NCBI RefSeq assembly: GCF_036178145.1
Contig: NZ_CP108067.1
Span: forward strand, 682,001 to 746,000
Source: Streptomyces sp. NBC_00273
Lineage (GTDB): Bacteria > Actinomycetota > Actinomycetes > Streptomycetales > Streptomycetaceae
DNA length: 64,000 nucleotides
Reading direction: 5' to 3'
Shown: one piece after another, positions 18,021 to 27,372 of the stretch
Position numbering within the stretch: the stretch's first letter is position 1
Layout: the number at the start of each line of letters is the position of its first letter
Made by a program: the position numbers and the translations under genes
The notes under the pieces: generated by a model
What the model was told of the DNA's origin: nothing
Database searches by the model: none
What the model saw: the letters and a program-made list of their open reading frames with translations, nothing else

Positions 18021-19040
18021 ATGCTCGACACCCTGGACCGTGCCCTGATCCACGCGCTGCACATAGACGGCCGCGCACCGTTCAGCAGGATCGCCACCGC
18101 CCTCGACGTCTCCCCCCAGACCATCGCCCGCCGCTATCGACGACTGCGTGACGAGGCGTCGTTACGGGTCGTCGGGCTCGCCGATCCCCACCGAGCCGGC
18201 CAGACCCAGTGGCTCGTCAGACTCACCGCCGCAGCGAGCTCCGCACAGGACCTCGCCCACGCCCTGGCCCGGCGGCCGGACACGTCGTGGGTCAAACTCG
18301 CCTCCGGCGGCACCGAGATCGTGGCGGTCATCCACACGCCCACCGACGCCGCCGGCGGCAACTCCCTGCTGCTGCGCGACATCCCGCGCACGAACTACAT
18401 CACCGCCGTGTCAGCCCACTGTCTGCTGCACATGTACCTCGGGGGCCCCACCACCTGGCGCCGGAGTGCCGACACCCTGACCGAGGAACAGCAGCGCATC
18501 GTCCGCTCGCACGATGCCACCGGCACGGCGTACGTAGCTGTGCCCCGTCAGCTGAGCGACTCGGACGCGGACCTGCTGGTCGCCCTGCAGAAGGACGGGC
18601 GCGCCAGTCACGCGGAACTCGCCCAGGCGACCGGCTGGTCCCCCGTCACCGTTGCGCGCCGCCTGGCCGACCTCCAGGCGGGCGGAGCCGTCTTCTTCGA
18701 CGTGGAGGTCGACACCGGGCCGCTCGGCGCCAACACCCGGGCACTGCTCTGGATGTCGGTGCGCCCCGCAGAACAGGAGAACGTGGCGACGACCCTGGCG
18801 GGCCACGACGAACTCGCCTTCGTCGCTGCGACCACAGGCCCCACCAACCTGGTAGCCCAGGCGCTGTGCAAGGACCCGGCCGACCTGCACCGCTACCTCG
18901 CCCATCGGCTCGGCTCCCTCGACGCGATCCACACCCTCGAGACCAGCCCTGTACTGCAGAACGTCAAGGCGGCGAGCCCGATGATGACGGACCTCGCCCG
19001 CAGCCGGCGGTCCGCCCCGACCCCGCGCGCGCGGTCATGA
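18021..19040 (+). CDS. Lrp/AsnC-family regulator with two HTH units
   Basis: A 339-residue regulator made of two tandem Lrp/AsnC units. The first helix-turn-helix (ALIHALHIDGRAPFSRIATA, SPQTIARRYRRL) is at about 5-50 and the second (LLVALQKDGRASHAELAQAT, SPVTVARRLADL) at about 180-225; each is followed by a RAM-like ligand or oligomerisation domain. Double-length Lrp proteins of this form are common in Streptomyces and often neighbour transport or oxidoreductase genes. The ATG at 18021 follows AAGGATGAG. It is convergent with the efflux pump downstream. A decayed relative of its second half lies at 21890-22480. Confidence 0.85.
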   Translation: MLDTLDRALIHALHIDGRAPFSRIATALDVSPQTIARRYRRLRDEASLRVVGLADPHRAGQTQWLVRLTAAASSAQDLAHALARRPDTSWVKLASGGTEIVAVIHTPTDAAGGNSLLLRDIPRTNYITAVSAHCLLHMYLGGPTTWRRSADTLTEEQQRIVRSHDATGTAYVAVPRQLSDSDADLLVALQKDGRASHAELAQATGWSPVTVARRLADLQAGGAVFFDVEVDTGPLGANTRALLWMSVRPAEQENVATTLAGHDELAFVAATTGPTNLVAQALCKDPADLHRYLAHRLGSLDAIHTLETSPVLQNVKAASPMMTDLARSRRSAPTPRARS

Positions 19041-19132
19041 CGTCCGTCGTCCCGTTACGGGCCGACGCGGCCGGACATGCCGATGCGGCGGCCGTGAGGC
19101 CGCCGCATGGACCGCTCGGGCCGGTGGCCCGG

Positions 19133-20587
19133 TCAGCGCTGCGCCCCGGTGCTGTCCGGAGCTTCCTTCTCGACCATCAGCCGGCTGCTGACGAAGCCGA
19201 CCACCACCAGCGCCACGGCAACCCCGAACGCGACCTCGATCGCGTGCAGCGAGGCCGAGGGGCCACCGGACGCCGCGCTGCTGAGGTAGATGCTGCCCAG
19301 GACGGCGACACCCAGCGTGGCGCCCAACTGCTGCACCGCGTTCAGCAGCCCGGCGGCCGTCCCGATCTCCTGAGGCTTCAACGGGTGCAGGGAGATGCTG
19401 AAGAAGGCGGGGCTGAAGAGGCCGGCGCCGGCGCCGATGACGCCCAGCGCGACCAGCAGCAGCGAAGGGTACGCCGCGGGGTCGGCCGAGTGGTACACCG
19501 CGATGGCGGCCAGCGCCCCGGCCAGGAACACGGCGAGACCGAGGTACATCGTGCGGTGGCCGAGGCGCGGGATCATACGGGCGCCGGCCACCCACGAGGC
19601 GACGGCCAGACCGAGCGACCACGGCGCGAGCGTGAGACCCGCGTCGAGCACGTCGATGCCGAGCCCCAGCTGAAGCTGCAGCACGATGACCATCATCAGA
19701 CCGTTCGTCACCGCGAAGAAGGCGGTCGAGGTCACCAGGGCGGCCGGGAAGCTGCGGCGCGTGAACAGGCTAGGCTCCACCAGCGGGCTACGGCCACTCG
19801 CGGCCACCCGACGCTGGTGCAGCGCGAACACGACCATCACGACCAGACCGACCACGATGGCCGTCCAAACCCATCCTGAGAGCGGGGCGATATCGCCGGC
19901 GATGAGCGGGTAGACGACGAGCCCGATACCGAGCACGGCCAGGAACGTGCCGGTCAGGTCGAGGGTGGGGCGGTTCGGCGCACGGTCCTCCAGCATCTTG
20001 GGGGCGATGGCCAGGACGACCACGGAGAGGGGGACGTTGACCAAGAAGACCGCGCGCCACGACGAGCCGAACAGGTCGGCATGGGTCAGAACGCCGCCGA
20101 GCACCGGGCCGCAGACGGCGGCCAAGCCCATCGCGGGGCCGATGCTGCCCAGGGCCTTGGCCATCTCGCCGCCGGAGAACATGGTCTTGATCAGGCCGAT
20201 GGTCTGAGGAATGATCACGGCCGCCGCGGCGCCCTGCACCACGCGGAAGGCGATCAGCAGGCCCACCGTCGGTGCCAGGGCGCATGCGGCGGAGGCCAGC
20301 ATGAATCCGGTGATTCCGACGACGAACATGCGCCGCCGGCCGGCGATGTCACCCAGCCGGCCACCGGTGATCAGCAGGACCGCGAACGGGAGGGTGTAGG
20401 CCGTCGTGAACCACTGGACATCGGACACCGACCCTCCCAGGTCAGTGTGAATCGCGGGCGCAGCAACCTGAACGATGGTCGCGTCCAGCAGGTTCATGGC
20501 CTCACCGAGCAACAAGGCGGTGAGCGCCAGCCATCGCCATCGGTACGCCGCCGTGGGAGTCGGTGCGAGCACACGCTCGGCAGTCAT
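19133..20587 (-). CDS. DHA2-family (EmrB/QacA-type) MFS drug exporter
   Basis: A 484-residue membrane protein with about 14 predicted transmembrane segments. Signatures of the drug:H+ antiporter-2 family are present: LDATIVQVAAPAIHTDLG in segment 1, the motif A loop GGRLGDIAGRRRMFVVG, RVVQGAAAAVIIPQTIGL in segment 4, and motif C GPAMGLAAVCGPVLGGVL in segment 5. Such pumps export lipophilic or antibiotic compounds using the proton gradient. The ATG at 20587 is preceded by GGAGAGGACTCC and is preferred to 20605. A 20-bp palindrome lies about 126 bases upstream of the start. Confidence 0.9.
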   Translation of the reverse strand: MTAERVLAPTPTAAYRWRWLALTALLLGEAMNLLDATIVQVAAPAIHTDLGGSVSDVQWFTTAYTLPFAVLLITGGRLGDIAGRRRMFVVGITGFMLASAACALAPTVGLLIAFRVVQGAAAAVIIPQTIGLIKTMFSGGEMAKALGSIGPAMGLAAVCGPVLGGVLTHADLFGSSWRAVFLVNVPLSVVVLAIAPKMLEDRAPNRPTLDLTGTFLAVLGIGLVVYPLIAGDIAPLSGWVWTAIVVGLVVMVVFALHQRRVAASGRSPLVEPSLFTRRSFPAALVTSTAFFAVTNGLMMVIVLQLQLGLGIDVLDAGLTLAPWSLGLAVASWVAGARMIPRLGHRTMYLGLAVFLAGALAAIAVYHSADPAAYPSLLLVALGVIGAGAGLFSPAFFSISLHPLKPQEIGTAAGLLNAVQQLGATLGVAVLGSIYLSSAASGGPSASLHAIEVAFGVAVALVVVGFVSSRLMVEKEAPDSTGAQR

Positions 20588-20712
20588 CGGAGTCCTCTCC
20601 ATCATCGCCGGTACATCGACCCGACTCCCGCGGGGACAGGGCTTCGAGTTCGACCACGAGCCACAGTGGAGGCGCGGATCCGGCGACTCCAGTCAGAGCG
20701 TGGAGATGGAGG

Positions 20713-20732
20713 ATTCCTTCCATCGAAGGAAT
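20713..20732. promoter_or_regulatory. Palindrome upstream of the efflux gene
   Basis: Perfect 8-base arms ATTCCTTC and GAAGGAAT around CATC. It is the only strong dyad in the upstream region of the exporter gene and could be an operator; the cognate regulator is not known. Confidence 0.45.
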
Positions 20733-20839
20733 GCGTGGTGGTGAAATCCAACGCGCCGATCACGGTGCTTGCCCGCGCTCGTCGATGCCGCACTGTCGGT
20801 GATGAGACCGACGTACGGTGTGCGCTTCCTTCAGGCAGC

Positions 20840-21890
20840 CGCCTGGGATGGAGAAGTGCTCCAGTTCGACGCTTCCTGCCCAACGACCTGGAGCGGGACG
20901 CCGCGATCCGGATCGAGCCCTCGCCGGTCACATCGACGACGCGGTGGCGGACGTCGCCCCGGTCGAGACCTTCGAGGACGAGGCCGTGATCGAGGGGTCT
21001 ACTGATGGCGGAGCCCGCACCGATCTCCTGCAGCTCGACGCCCTGGGAGCGCAGGGCGCGTACAGGGCCCGCAACCGCATGACCGTGTACGACGTCGCGG
21101 GCGGGGAGGTCACCGAACTGAGCCTGGCGCCCCCGCTGTTCGCCGAGCGCACGATGAAGCCCCTGCACCGTGCCTCCGGTCCCGCACTGGATGACCGGAT
21201 CGGGCATGATCGGCCGTGCCGCCGAGCTCTTCTCAACCGCCCGCCTGGACGGCCAGTCGGTCGAGGAGTACGAGTACCGGGTGACCGGCTGAGGAAGGTC
21301 CACTACAGCGTGGAGCACGCCAGGCCGGCCGAATCGGTGACGCGGCGGGACGACCCGCTGGCCCGCACGGGCCGTGCGGTGTGGGCCCGGCCCGAGCCCT
21401 TCACCCCGCACCGACTGATCACGGCACTGCGCGACGCCGGTTTCAGCTACGACCACGTGGTGCTGCTGCCGACCGCGCCGCCGCGGAGGCCGTGCTGCGC
21501 GGCGCCGATCTGGGCATGGTCTACGGAGGCGAGGACGTGGTACGCAGGTACGTCACGGACGCCTCGATCCTCCCCCAGGGCCCGAGCCGCTCGAAGATCC
21601 TGCTGACCGCGGAGGTGGACTGGCGGAACCACCTCGACACCATCGTCGACTGCGCAAGCGGGCATGGCGGCACCGGTTGCGTCAGCACCACCGCCCTGTT
21701 CGTGGAGGGCGACCCGGCCCCGCTCTGCGAGGCGCTGGCCGAACGTCTCTCCCCGGTGCCCGGTCTGCCGCACGAGGATCCCGGGGCGGTTTACCCCGTG
21801 CAGCCCGCTCGCCAAGGCATGGCTGGGCGGCGACGGCAGCGCCGTCCTCCGGCCCGCGGTCCATCAGCTCGCCCGACCCGATGCGTCGCA
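20840..21890 (+). pseudogene. Aldehyde dehydrogenase-like gene, decayed
   Basis: Pieces of one aldehyde dehydrogenase-superfamily protein lie in several plus frames. The N-terminal part is RNRMTVYDVAGGEVTELSLA, PPLFAERTMKPLHRASGPAL, then SVEEYEYRVTG before a stop. Later come PFTPHRLITALRDAGF, GADLGMVYGGEDVVRRYVTD, QGPSRSKILLTAEVDWRNHL and SGHGGTGCVSTTALFVEGDP, the last with the Cys of the active site. A stretch between the two is missing and there are at least three frameshifts. The reading breaks near 21890 and passes directly into regulator-like sequence. The substrate of the ancestor cannot be told. Confidence 0.65.
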
Positions 21891-22480
21891 GGCCTCCGTC
21901 GAGCTCCCACCCGGCGTCGGGCTCACTGCCGTCTCCGTGCATCAGCTGCTGCACGCCTACATCGGTTGGCGCACTCCGTGGAGCATGAGCGCCAACGCCC
22001 TACCCCTCGCCCTCGCCCCGCGACAGCCACGCCTACTGAGAGGCACGAGGCCCATGGGATGCGTCGACTCCCCGTCACCGGACGAGACGGCCACACCAAC
22101 GTCGGTGACCTCGCGTCCACCACGGGCTGGTCGCCGGCGACGGTGTCGCTCCGGCTGGACGGCCTCCGCGAATGGGGAGCAATCTTCTTCGACGTGGAGC
22201 TCGACCCCGCCTTTCTGGAGGGCAGCGCCAAGGTCCTGCTGCGGATGGCGGTCGCTCCGGCGCATCTCGAAGAGGCGGCCACGACATCGACCCGCCATGA
22301 CGAACCCGCCTTCGTGGCCCGTACGACCGGCCCCACCAACCTCGTGGCTCACGTCCTGTGCAAGGACACCGCGGCTTTGTACCGCTACCTCACCCACGGC
22401 CTGGCCTCGGTGACGGCAATCCGCACCCTGGAGACGGCCCTGTCCTGCGGCCCCTCAAGGCGGTGGGAACGGTCGCGTCC
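21890..22480 (+). pseudogene. Decayed Lrp/AsnC regulator, relative of 18021-19040
   Basis: The segment starting LTAVSVHQLLHAYIGWRTPW matches the middle of the intact regulator (ITAVSAHCLLHMYLGGPTTW). After a gap and frame change, LASTTGWSPATVSLRLDGLR, FFDVELDPAFLEGSAKVLLR, EPAFVARTTGPTNLVAHVLC and YLTHGLASVTAIRTLETALS follow its second half almost line for line. The second helix-turn-helix start and the whole first unit are missing. It is joined directly to the aldehyde dehydrogenase remnant, so a deletion must have fused the two. Confidence 0.75.
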
Positions 22481-23003
22481 GGGCCGTCGTCATACCGCCA
22501 CGGTTTAGAAGGCGCCGAGGCGCTGGCAATGCCCGGGCGCTGATGGTGCGCGGGGCCCCGGTCGCCGTCCTGCGCGGCATCTCCTACGAGGCCGGCGATG
22601 CTCCATCACCTCGGCGTACGTCGCGTGGCTGCACGCCACCTGGCACGCCGCGGACCCCGTCCACGCGTGGGCGGTCACGGCTCCGGCGACCGGCAGCAGT
22701 AGCCAGGGGCCTCCTGAGCCTGCACCCCTGCTCCAGGGAGGAGCCCGCCGTCGCAGCCGGCCCCTCCCCCGAACCGCGGCACATCTCCCACGCCACGCGC
22801 GACCGCTTGAACCCGAGCGGGCGCCGGAAGATCCCGCCCCGGTCCGCCGCGTGGTCCGCACGCGCCCCCGCCACCCTCTGCGGGCAGCACGTCCAGGACG
22901 TCGTGGCGGCGGTCGTCCTCGCCGAGAATGACCAGCATGTCCGCCGGCCGGCCCGCGGGATCGGCGGCCTTCTCCGGAGACGCGCCCGCCTGCCGCCCTC
23001 CCT
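22481..23003. other. Intergenic, only a weak plus-strand fragment
   Basis: A short plus frame near 22540-22600 (MVRGAPVAVLRGISYEAG) looks protein-like, then dissolves. Family not recognised. Confidence 0.3.
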
Positions 23004-23043
23004 ATTCCCTATTCCAGGCCGATATTCCCTATTCCAGGCCGAT
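23004..23043. repeat. 20-bp tandem duplication at the 3' end of the binding-protein gene
   Basis: The unit ATTCCCTATTCCAGGCCGAT occurs twice in a row (23004-23023 and 23024-23043). The inner copy contains the stop codon and last residues of the sugar-binding lipoprotein gene, and the outer copy repeats them just beyond the stop. Confidence 0.85.
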
Positions 23044-24117
23044 CCCCTCGCACGCGGCCTTGAGGGCCTCGGTGCAGATCTCCTCGACGGTGTAGACGTT
23101 GTCGACGACCAGGGTGCTCCTGATGTTGTCGCGGGTCACGGACACGCCGAGGATGAGGACGGCGGGGACTCGCTTGGTGGTGGGGCTGCTGACCACCTGG
23201 TTGATGATCCCGTCGATCTTCTCGCCCTGGGCGAGGAGGACGGCGAGTTCGGCTGCGGACTCGGCCTCGCGGGAGTATGGCTTGTACACGCTCATGAACT
23301 GCTCGCCCGCCACTATTCGCTGCACGGCGGGGAGTTCGGTGTCCTGACCGGTGACCGGTGGCAGGGGCGAGACTCCGGCGGCCTTGAGGGCGGAGATGAT
23401 GCCGCCGGCCATGCCGTCGTTGGCGGAGTAGACGCCAACGATCTTGTCCTTGCCGAGTGCGGACATCGCCGCCGTCATGTTGGCGCTCGCGTTCTCCCGC
23501 TTCCATTCGGCGGTGTCGTACTCCTTGCCGATGTTCACCTTGCCGTCGAGGACGGTGCGGGCGCCGGCCTTGTAGCGGGCGGCGTTGGGGTCGGTGAGGG
23601 CGCCGTGCATCATGACTATCTTCCCGTTCCTGGCTCGGTCGCCCAGGGAATCCAGCAGGGTCTTGCCCTGGAGGCGGCCGATGTCCTCGTTGTCGAAGGA
23701 GACGTACGCGTCGACCGGGCCCTCGGCCAGGCGGTCGTAGGCGACGACCGGGATGCCCGCCGCCTTGGCCTTCGTCACTGCGCCCGCGATCGCCTTGGAG
23801 TCCACCGCGTCGACGACCAGGACATCGACTTTGCTCTCGATCATCGCGTCGGCCTGGGCGTTCTGCTTGGCCGCGTCCCCCGTCGCGTTGGCGTAGACCA
23901 CCTTGCCCTTGCCGAGGGTCAGCAGGGCGACCTTCTTCTCCATCAGCGGCTTGTCGAACTTTTCGTACCGCGCGGTCTCGTTCTCGGGGAGCAGCAGGCC
24001 GATCCTGACGCTGTTGCTACCGCTCGACTTGCCCTCCTCGGTGGTGCCGCAGGCGGCGAGGGTGGCGGTGAGCGCCAGCGCGGTCAAAGCAGTGGGGGTG
24101 CGCAGATACGGGTTCAT
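23029..24117 (-). CDS. Sugar ABC-transporter substrate-binding lipoprotein (XylF type)
   Basis: A 362-residue periplasmic-binding-protein homologue of the ribose/xylose class. The signal peptide ends in a lipobox LAACG (Cys about residue 22), so it is a lipoprotein on the outer membrane face. The fold pattern fits type I binding proteins: VRIGLLLPENETARYEKFDK, MIESKVDVLVVDAVDSKAIA, AKAAGIPVVAYDRLAEGPVD, GKIVMMHGALTDPNAARYKA, VGVYSANDGMAGGIISALKA and PPVTGQDTELPAVQRIVAG. The ATG at 24117 has AGGGAGG upstream. No permease or ATPase gene is adjacent, so it must work with a distant transporter, act only as a sensor partner, or be a relic. Confidence 0.9.
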   Translation of the reverse strand: MNPYLRTPTALTALALTATLAACGTTEEGKSSGSNSVRIGLLLPENETARYEKFDKPLMEKKVALLTLGKGKVVYANATGDAAKQNAQADAMIESKVDVLVVDAVDSKAIAGAVTKAKAAGIPVVAYDRLAEGPVDAYVSFDNEDIGRLQGKTLLDSLGDRARNGKIVMMHGALTDPNAARYKAGARTVLDGKVNIGKEYDTAEWKRENASANMTAAMSALGKDKIVGVYSANDGMAGGIISALKAAGVSPLPPVTGQDTELPAVQRIVAGEQFMSVYKPYSREAESAAELAVLLAQGEKIDGIINQVVSSPTTKRVPAVLILGVSVTRDNIRSTLVVDNVYTVEEICTEALKAACEGIGLE

Positions 24118-24639
24118 GCGGTGGAACCTCCCTGACATGGCCGAAATCGTACGGCCGAGGTGGCGCGGAATACCCTGCCTTTTCCGCTGCGCCGGAGGGT
24201 ACCCCCTGCGGGGGCGTAGACGGCGCGGCGTCCACGCAGGCCGCCGAGGCCTTCATCGATGTGGGTCAGACGCGACGCGGCTTCGCGGAGAGCGTCCAGT
24301 CGCCGAAGCCGTGGTGGGCGAGGAGAACCTGCTGGTGGAGGAGTTCGTGATCTTGGTGAGCGGCCCAGAGCGCGCTGGCGTAGCGAGCGGCGGGCGGACA
24401 GCTGGTAGGCAACGTCGGCGACGGCCGAGACCACCTCCTGGACGACCAGCTCGGCCCAGGGGTAGCGCTAGGCCCTGTCGTGACCGGAAAGGTGTGCCGG
24501 GTTGTGGCGTCCGGTGCGGTGCATCGGAAGGCGGCGGACCGCGGCCCGCACCGGACGTACGTGCGTGGTCCGACAACGCGGCGAGGTGCCGGGCCGGGCA
24601 TCGCGGCCCGGTGAACCTCGTCGGTCACAGCACTGGGCG
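24118..24639. other. Intergenic, nothing recognised
   Basis: Upstream region of the binding-protein gene on the minus side; no other gene was identified before the IS5 remnant. Confidence 0.4.
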
Positions 24640-24970
24640 GCGCCTTTCGGACCACCTCGCCGACCTGATGAAGAGACGGCAAGGTGGAGTCCGGCGCGGG
24701 AGAGGGCGACGGTCACGCCGTAGCGGGTGGCCCGGCCGCGCACGGCCGCCGGGCAGACCGAGCCGCTTGCGGTCGACGGCCTGGGCTGCAGGCTGCGGGA
24801 TCACCGCACGGATCCTGCACCGACGCAGGTGGTGCAGGATCGCCCGGGACGAGTACGCCCTGTCGGCCGGACCCCATCCGGCGTGCCCCTGGGACGGCCG
24901 ATCCTGGGCAGCGCCACCGCCACCGCACGTGCCCGGACATCCAACGCGGACGACGCCGCAGCCATGACAT
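24640..24970 (-). mobile_element. IS5-family transposase remnant B (C-terminal part)
   Basis: The minus strand carries a segment like RADRAYSSRAILHHLRR..., then AVIPQPAAQAVDRKRLGLPG, then, after an internal deletion, RGRATRYGVTVALSRAGLHL. The last segment aligns with the C-terminus of remnant A (RGLATRYDKTATIHLAGLHL), and the nucleotides at 24660-24730 are visibly similar to 16700-16790. Only the DDE C-terminal region is left, so it is inactive. Confidence 0.65.
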
Positions 24971-24974
24971 CCTC

Positions 24975-25437
24975 GCGGACACTCGCCTTCCTCGGCTCGG
25001 TGGCTCGGTGGCGCGCGCCGCAGAGTCGCTGCGCACCCGGTTTCCCTGCGTGGGCCACTCGATCGGCACGGAGCTGACCATCTTCGTGTCCGGCCTGGTG
25101 CCGGGAAGGGACTACGCGGAGCGCGGTCAGGCGCTGGGGTGCCCGGAGTCGGCCGGCTACCAGGAGCTGCTGAACGCCTTCTCGGGCCGGGCGGTCGGGA
25201 CGGTCCGGCCGCTGTTCCACGGGCCGGTCACCTACGGCTCCGGCGGCTGGGAGCAGATCGACCGGCACGGCTTCAGCGTCGTCGGCGCCAACCTGTACCG
25301 CAACGGCGACAACATGACCAGTTGCACCCGCGCGCTGCGCGCCCTGCAGCGTCACGGCAAACCGGTCGTCATCACCGAGTTCGGCTACTGCACCTTCACG
25401 GGGCCGGGGAGCGGGGCGGTTGGGGCTGCATAGGAAG
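24975..25437 (+). pseudogene. Truncated glycosidase-like (TIM-barrel) gene
   Basis: An open frame without its own start begins right at the edge of the IS5 remnant. It contains SLRTRFPCVGHSIGTELTIF, VRPLFHGPVTYGSGGWEQID, FSVVGANLYRN and HGKPVVITEFGYCTFTGPGS, a strand order typical of the second half of a cellulase-like barrel, with Glu of VITEFG as the likely nucleophile position. I recall close relatives in Streptomyces annotated as abortive-infection or hypothetical proteins. Near 25410 the expected ending (GGWG..IGR) is in another frame. The N-terminal half is missing. Confidence 0.5.
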
Positions 25438-25750
25438 GTGACCTTCCGGACGCCCCCGGGCTGCTTCTACGTACGCCGACGCTGTGCTCACGTATCCCCC
25501 CTGTGTGCCGACGCCTGCGGCACCAGGAAAGATCTGACGAGGACCACCCTGTTGTGCGACATGCCCATGCCCCTACTGCCGACCTCTTCAGCTATCCCTC
25601 CCCACCCGGGCGGCGAGACAGCTCTCCTACATAGCCATCGGCCTCCGCCAGCGACTGCCGCTGGCGCCGCGGACGCAACGCAGTGAGCCCGCCTCGGATC
25701 TCGACCACGCTCCAGCCACGAACGCGGCTGTGCTGCGGCTTCATCACGAA
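25438..25750. other. Intergenic, nothing recognised
   Basis: Lower GC than the surroundings, with no gene seen; it leads into the palindrome array upstream of the regulator at 26083. Confidence 0.4.
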
Positions 25751-25761
25751 CGTATGGATGC

Positions 25762-25991
25762 AACGATCGATTCGCAGTGTCCCAACGATCGTTTCACTGG
25801 CTGGACGGGGTGCGATCGTTCGCCCCCGAACGAGCGAGCACGCCGAACCGGGGAAGCAGGCCCCAGAACAGGCCCCAGAGCAGGCCCAGAAAAGGATGCT
25901 GTCGGTACGTCACATCTTGCACGCCGCGGTTCCACCGGTCGGCTGGAGCAGCAGGGCTCCAACGATCGCAGCGGTTGTGGAAACGATCGTT
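25762..25991. promoter_or_regulatory. Five AACGATCGTT-type palindromes
   Basis: Sites at 25762-25769 (AACGATCG), 25784-25793 (AACGATCGTT, perfect), 25811-25820 (TGCGATCGTT), 25961-25968 (AACGATCG) and 25982-25991 (AACGATCGTT, perfect). They form one cluster of three and one cluster of two; the close pairs are 22 and 21 bases apart, two helical turns, so proteins would bind on the same face. The array lies 92-321 bases upstream of the GTG of the regulator gene and is the obvious candidate for its operator. Confidence 0.7.
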
Positions 25992-26082
25992 GATCTGGTT
26001 CAGTATCCATGCACGCTAGGCACCAGCCTCCAGCAATCGCAATCAGACCTACCAGACCGAAATCCGACTGCCGGGAGCGTTC

Positions 26083-26715
26083 GTGACCGACGAGGCCAGC
26101 CCTCATCTGAAGAGTCTGGCGCGCCTTCAAGACCTCATCGTGAAGGCCGACCTCGACTGGGCCGTAGTCCTCGACCCAGGACCCCTGGCATTGAGCACCG
26201 GGCTTCCGCTATCGGTGGTCACGATGGGGCTGCACGGTCGAGAGATGCCGCCGATGGACCTGCACAAGCAGGTCCATCAGCGCCTCGCGTTCCTTCGAAG
26301 TCACCGGCCCCGTCCGGACGGCAAGCCCTACTCTCAGAAGGAGATCGGGGCCGGGGCCGGACTGACGTCTCAGTGGAGCGGCCAGCTCCTGAACGGCGGA
26401 AAGAAGCCCAGCCTCGAGCATGCGGCCAGGATCGAAGACTTCTTCGGGGTGCCCCGGGGATTCCTGACGGCGACCCCTTCCCAAGCGCTCGACCGCGCCC
26501 TCGGCGAGAAGCTGGCCGAGTTGCAGGACGCACAGGTGGCCGCGCTTCAGCACGCCAATGAGAGATTGAAGGCGGAGCGGGACCGGCAGGAAGCGCTGCT
26601 CCAGCAGGGCGAGCGGAACCGGGTGAAGTCCGTCTCCTTTCGCGGTTCTTCGTCGCAAGTGAAGCGCGAGGTCCTAGAGGAGCTGCTCGCCTCCATCGTT
26701 GACGAAGAGGCGTGA
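26083..26715 (+). CDS. XRE-like DNA-binding regulator with coiled-coil tail
   Basis: A 210-residue protein from GTG 26083. Residues about 60-125 form a Cro/CI-type helix-turn-helix: FLRSHRPRPDGKPYSQKEIG, AGAGLTSQWSGQLLNGGKKP, SLEHAARIEDFFGVPRGFLT. Residues about 140-180 are charged and heptad-like (ALGEKLAELQDAQVAALQHA, NERLKAERDRQEALLQQG), a probable coiled coil for dimerisation. The N-terminal 60 residues are unassigned. It is followed after 75 bases by an ImmA/IrrE-type protease gene, the classic partner that inactivates XRE repressors in phages and integrative elements. Five palindromes lie upstream. Confidence 0.8.
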   Translation: MTDEASPHLKSLARLQDLIVKADLDWAVVLDPGPLALSTGLPLSVVTMGLHGREMPPMDLHKQVHQRLAFLRSHRPRPDGKPYSQKEIGAGAGLTSQWSGQLLNGGKKPSLEHAARIEDFFGVPRGFLTATPSQALDRALGEKLAELQDAQVAALQHANERLKAERDRQEALLQQGERNRVKSVSFRGSSSQVKREVLEELLASIVDEEA

Positions 26716-26790
26716 TGGTGGCGGTTGCCACCATCACATCGCCAGTACGTCTGACATCGCGCCGAACTGCGCGGAGGCAAGGAGGCACGG

Positions 26791-27372
26791 GTGGGGAACG
26801 TTAGGAGCCGGCGCGAACAGCAGCGTCTGCAAGACGAAATGGCCGCGCTGTGCGCGGAGTTGGCCAACGGCCTGGGCGATCCGGCACCTTCGAACACGGA
26901 TCAGTTGTTCGATCGGATCGCCGCGCACCTCACGGTACGGCGGGGACGACCGGTGCGGATCGTACGTAGGGACTTACCGCGCGAGTTCGGCACCGTGTCG
27001 GGCCTGTGGCTGGATCGTGAGACGGATGACGTCATCGTCGTCGTCAGGAACACGAGCCCGCTGCACTCTCTGGTCATCCTGGGGCACGAAATATGGCACA
27101 TGATGCGGGGGCACTGCGGCAGTCATGTGCTGGGTGTACAGGTGACCACCCGACTGCTGCGCGACGAGCTCAGCTCTGCTGACCTTAGCCAGGCCGTCCT
27201 CAGCGTTGCCGCTCGGACTCACTCTGTGCCTGGTGACGAGGCAGAGGCGGAGGATTTTGGTCGTCGGCTCGGTAGTTCGCTTCGCCGCTACGTTGAGCAC
27301 GACCCGAGCGCCCGCGTCCTCAAGGGGACTGCCAGACGCATACAGTCGTCCCTCGGTGCGTCGGAGGGTTGA
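26791..27372 (+). CDS. ImmA/IrrE-like zinc protease
   Basis: A 193-residue cytoplasmic protein with the metalloprotease motif HEIWH at residues 99-103 (LVILGHEIWHMMRGHCG), preceded by a beta strand (VIVVVRNTSPLH) as in ImmA/IrrE-type peptidases. The two His and the Glu of HExxH would bind zinc and activate water; the third ligand was not located with certainty, though E234-type Glu residues occur in the EAEAEDFGRRLG helix. Family members cleave XRE repressors after a signal. The GTG at 26791 follows AAGGAGG. The stop overlaps the ATG of the next gene (TGATG), so the genes are coupled. Confidence 0.75.
   Translation: MGNVRSRREQQRLQDEMAALCAELANGLGDPAPSNTDQLFDRIAAHLTVRRGRPVRIVRRDLPREFGTVSGLWLDRETDDVIVVVRNTSPLHSLVILGHEIWHMMRGHCGSHVLGVQVTTRLLRDELSSADLSQAVLSVAARTHSVPGDEAEAEDFGRRLGSSLRRYVEHDPSARVLKGTARRIQSSLGASEG

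Noticed and set aside
22543..24135. 530-codon open frame on the plus strand across the sugar-binding protein gene
   Set aside because: It is the complement of the clear binding lipoprotein gene; its sequence is low-complexity Gly/Val/Asp and matches no protein pattern.
25762..25991. Replication origin iterons or parS sites
   Set aside because: The palindromes could recall iterons, but no replication or partition gene is nearby and an XRE/protease operon follows directly, so operators are the better explanation.
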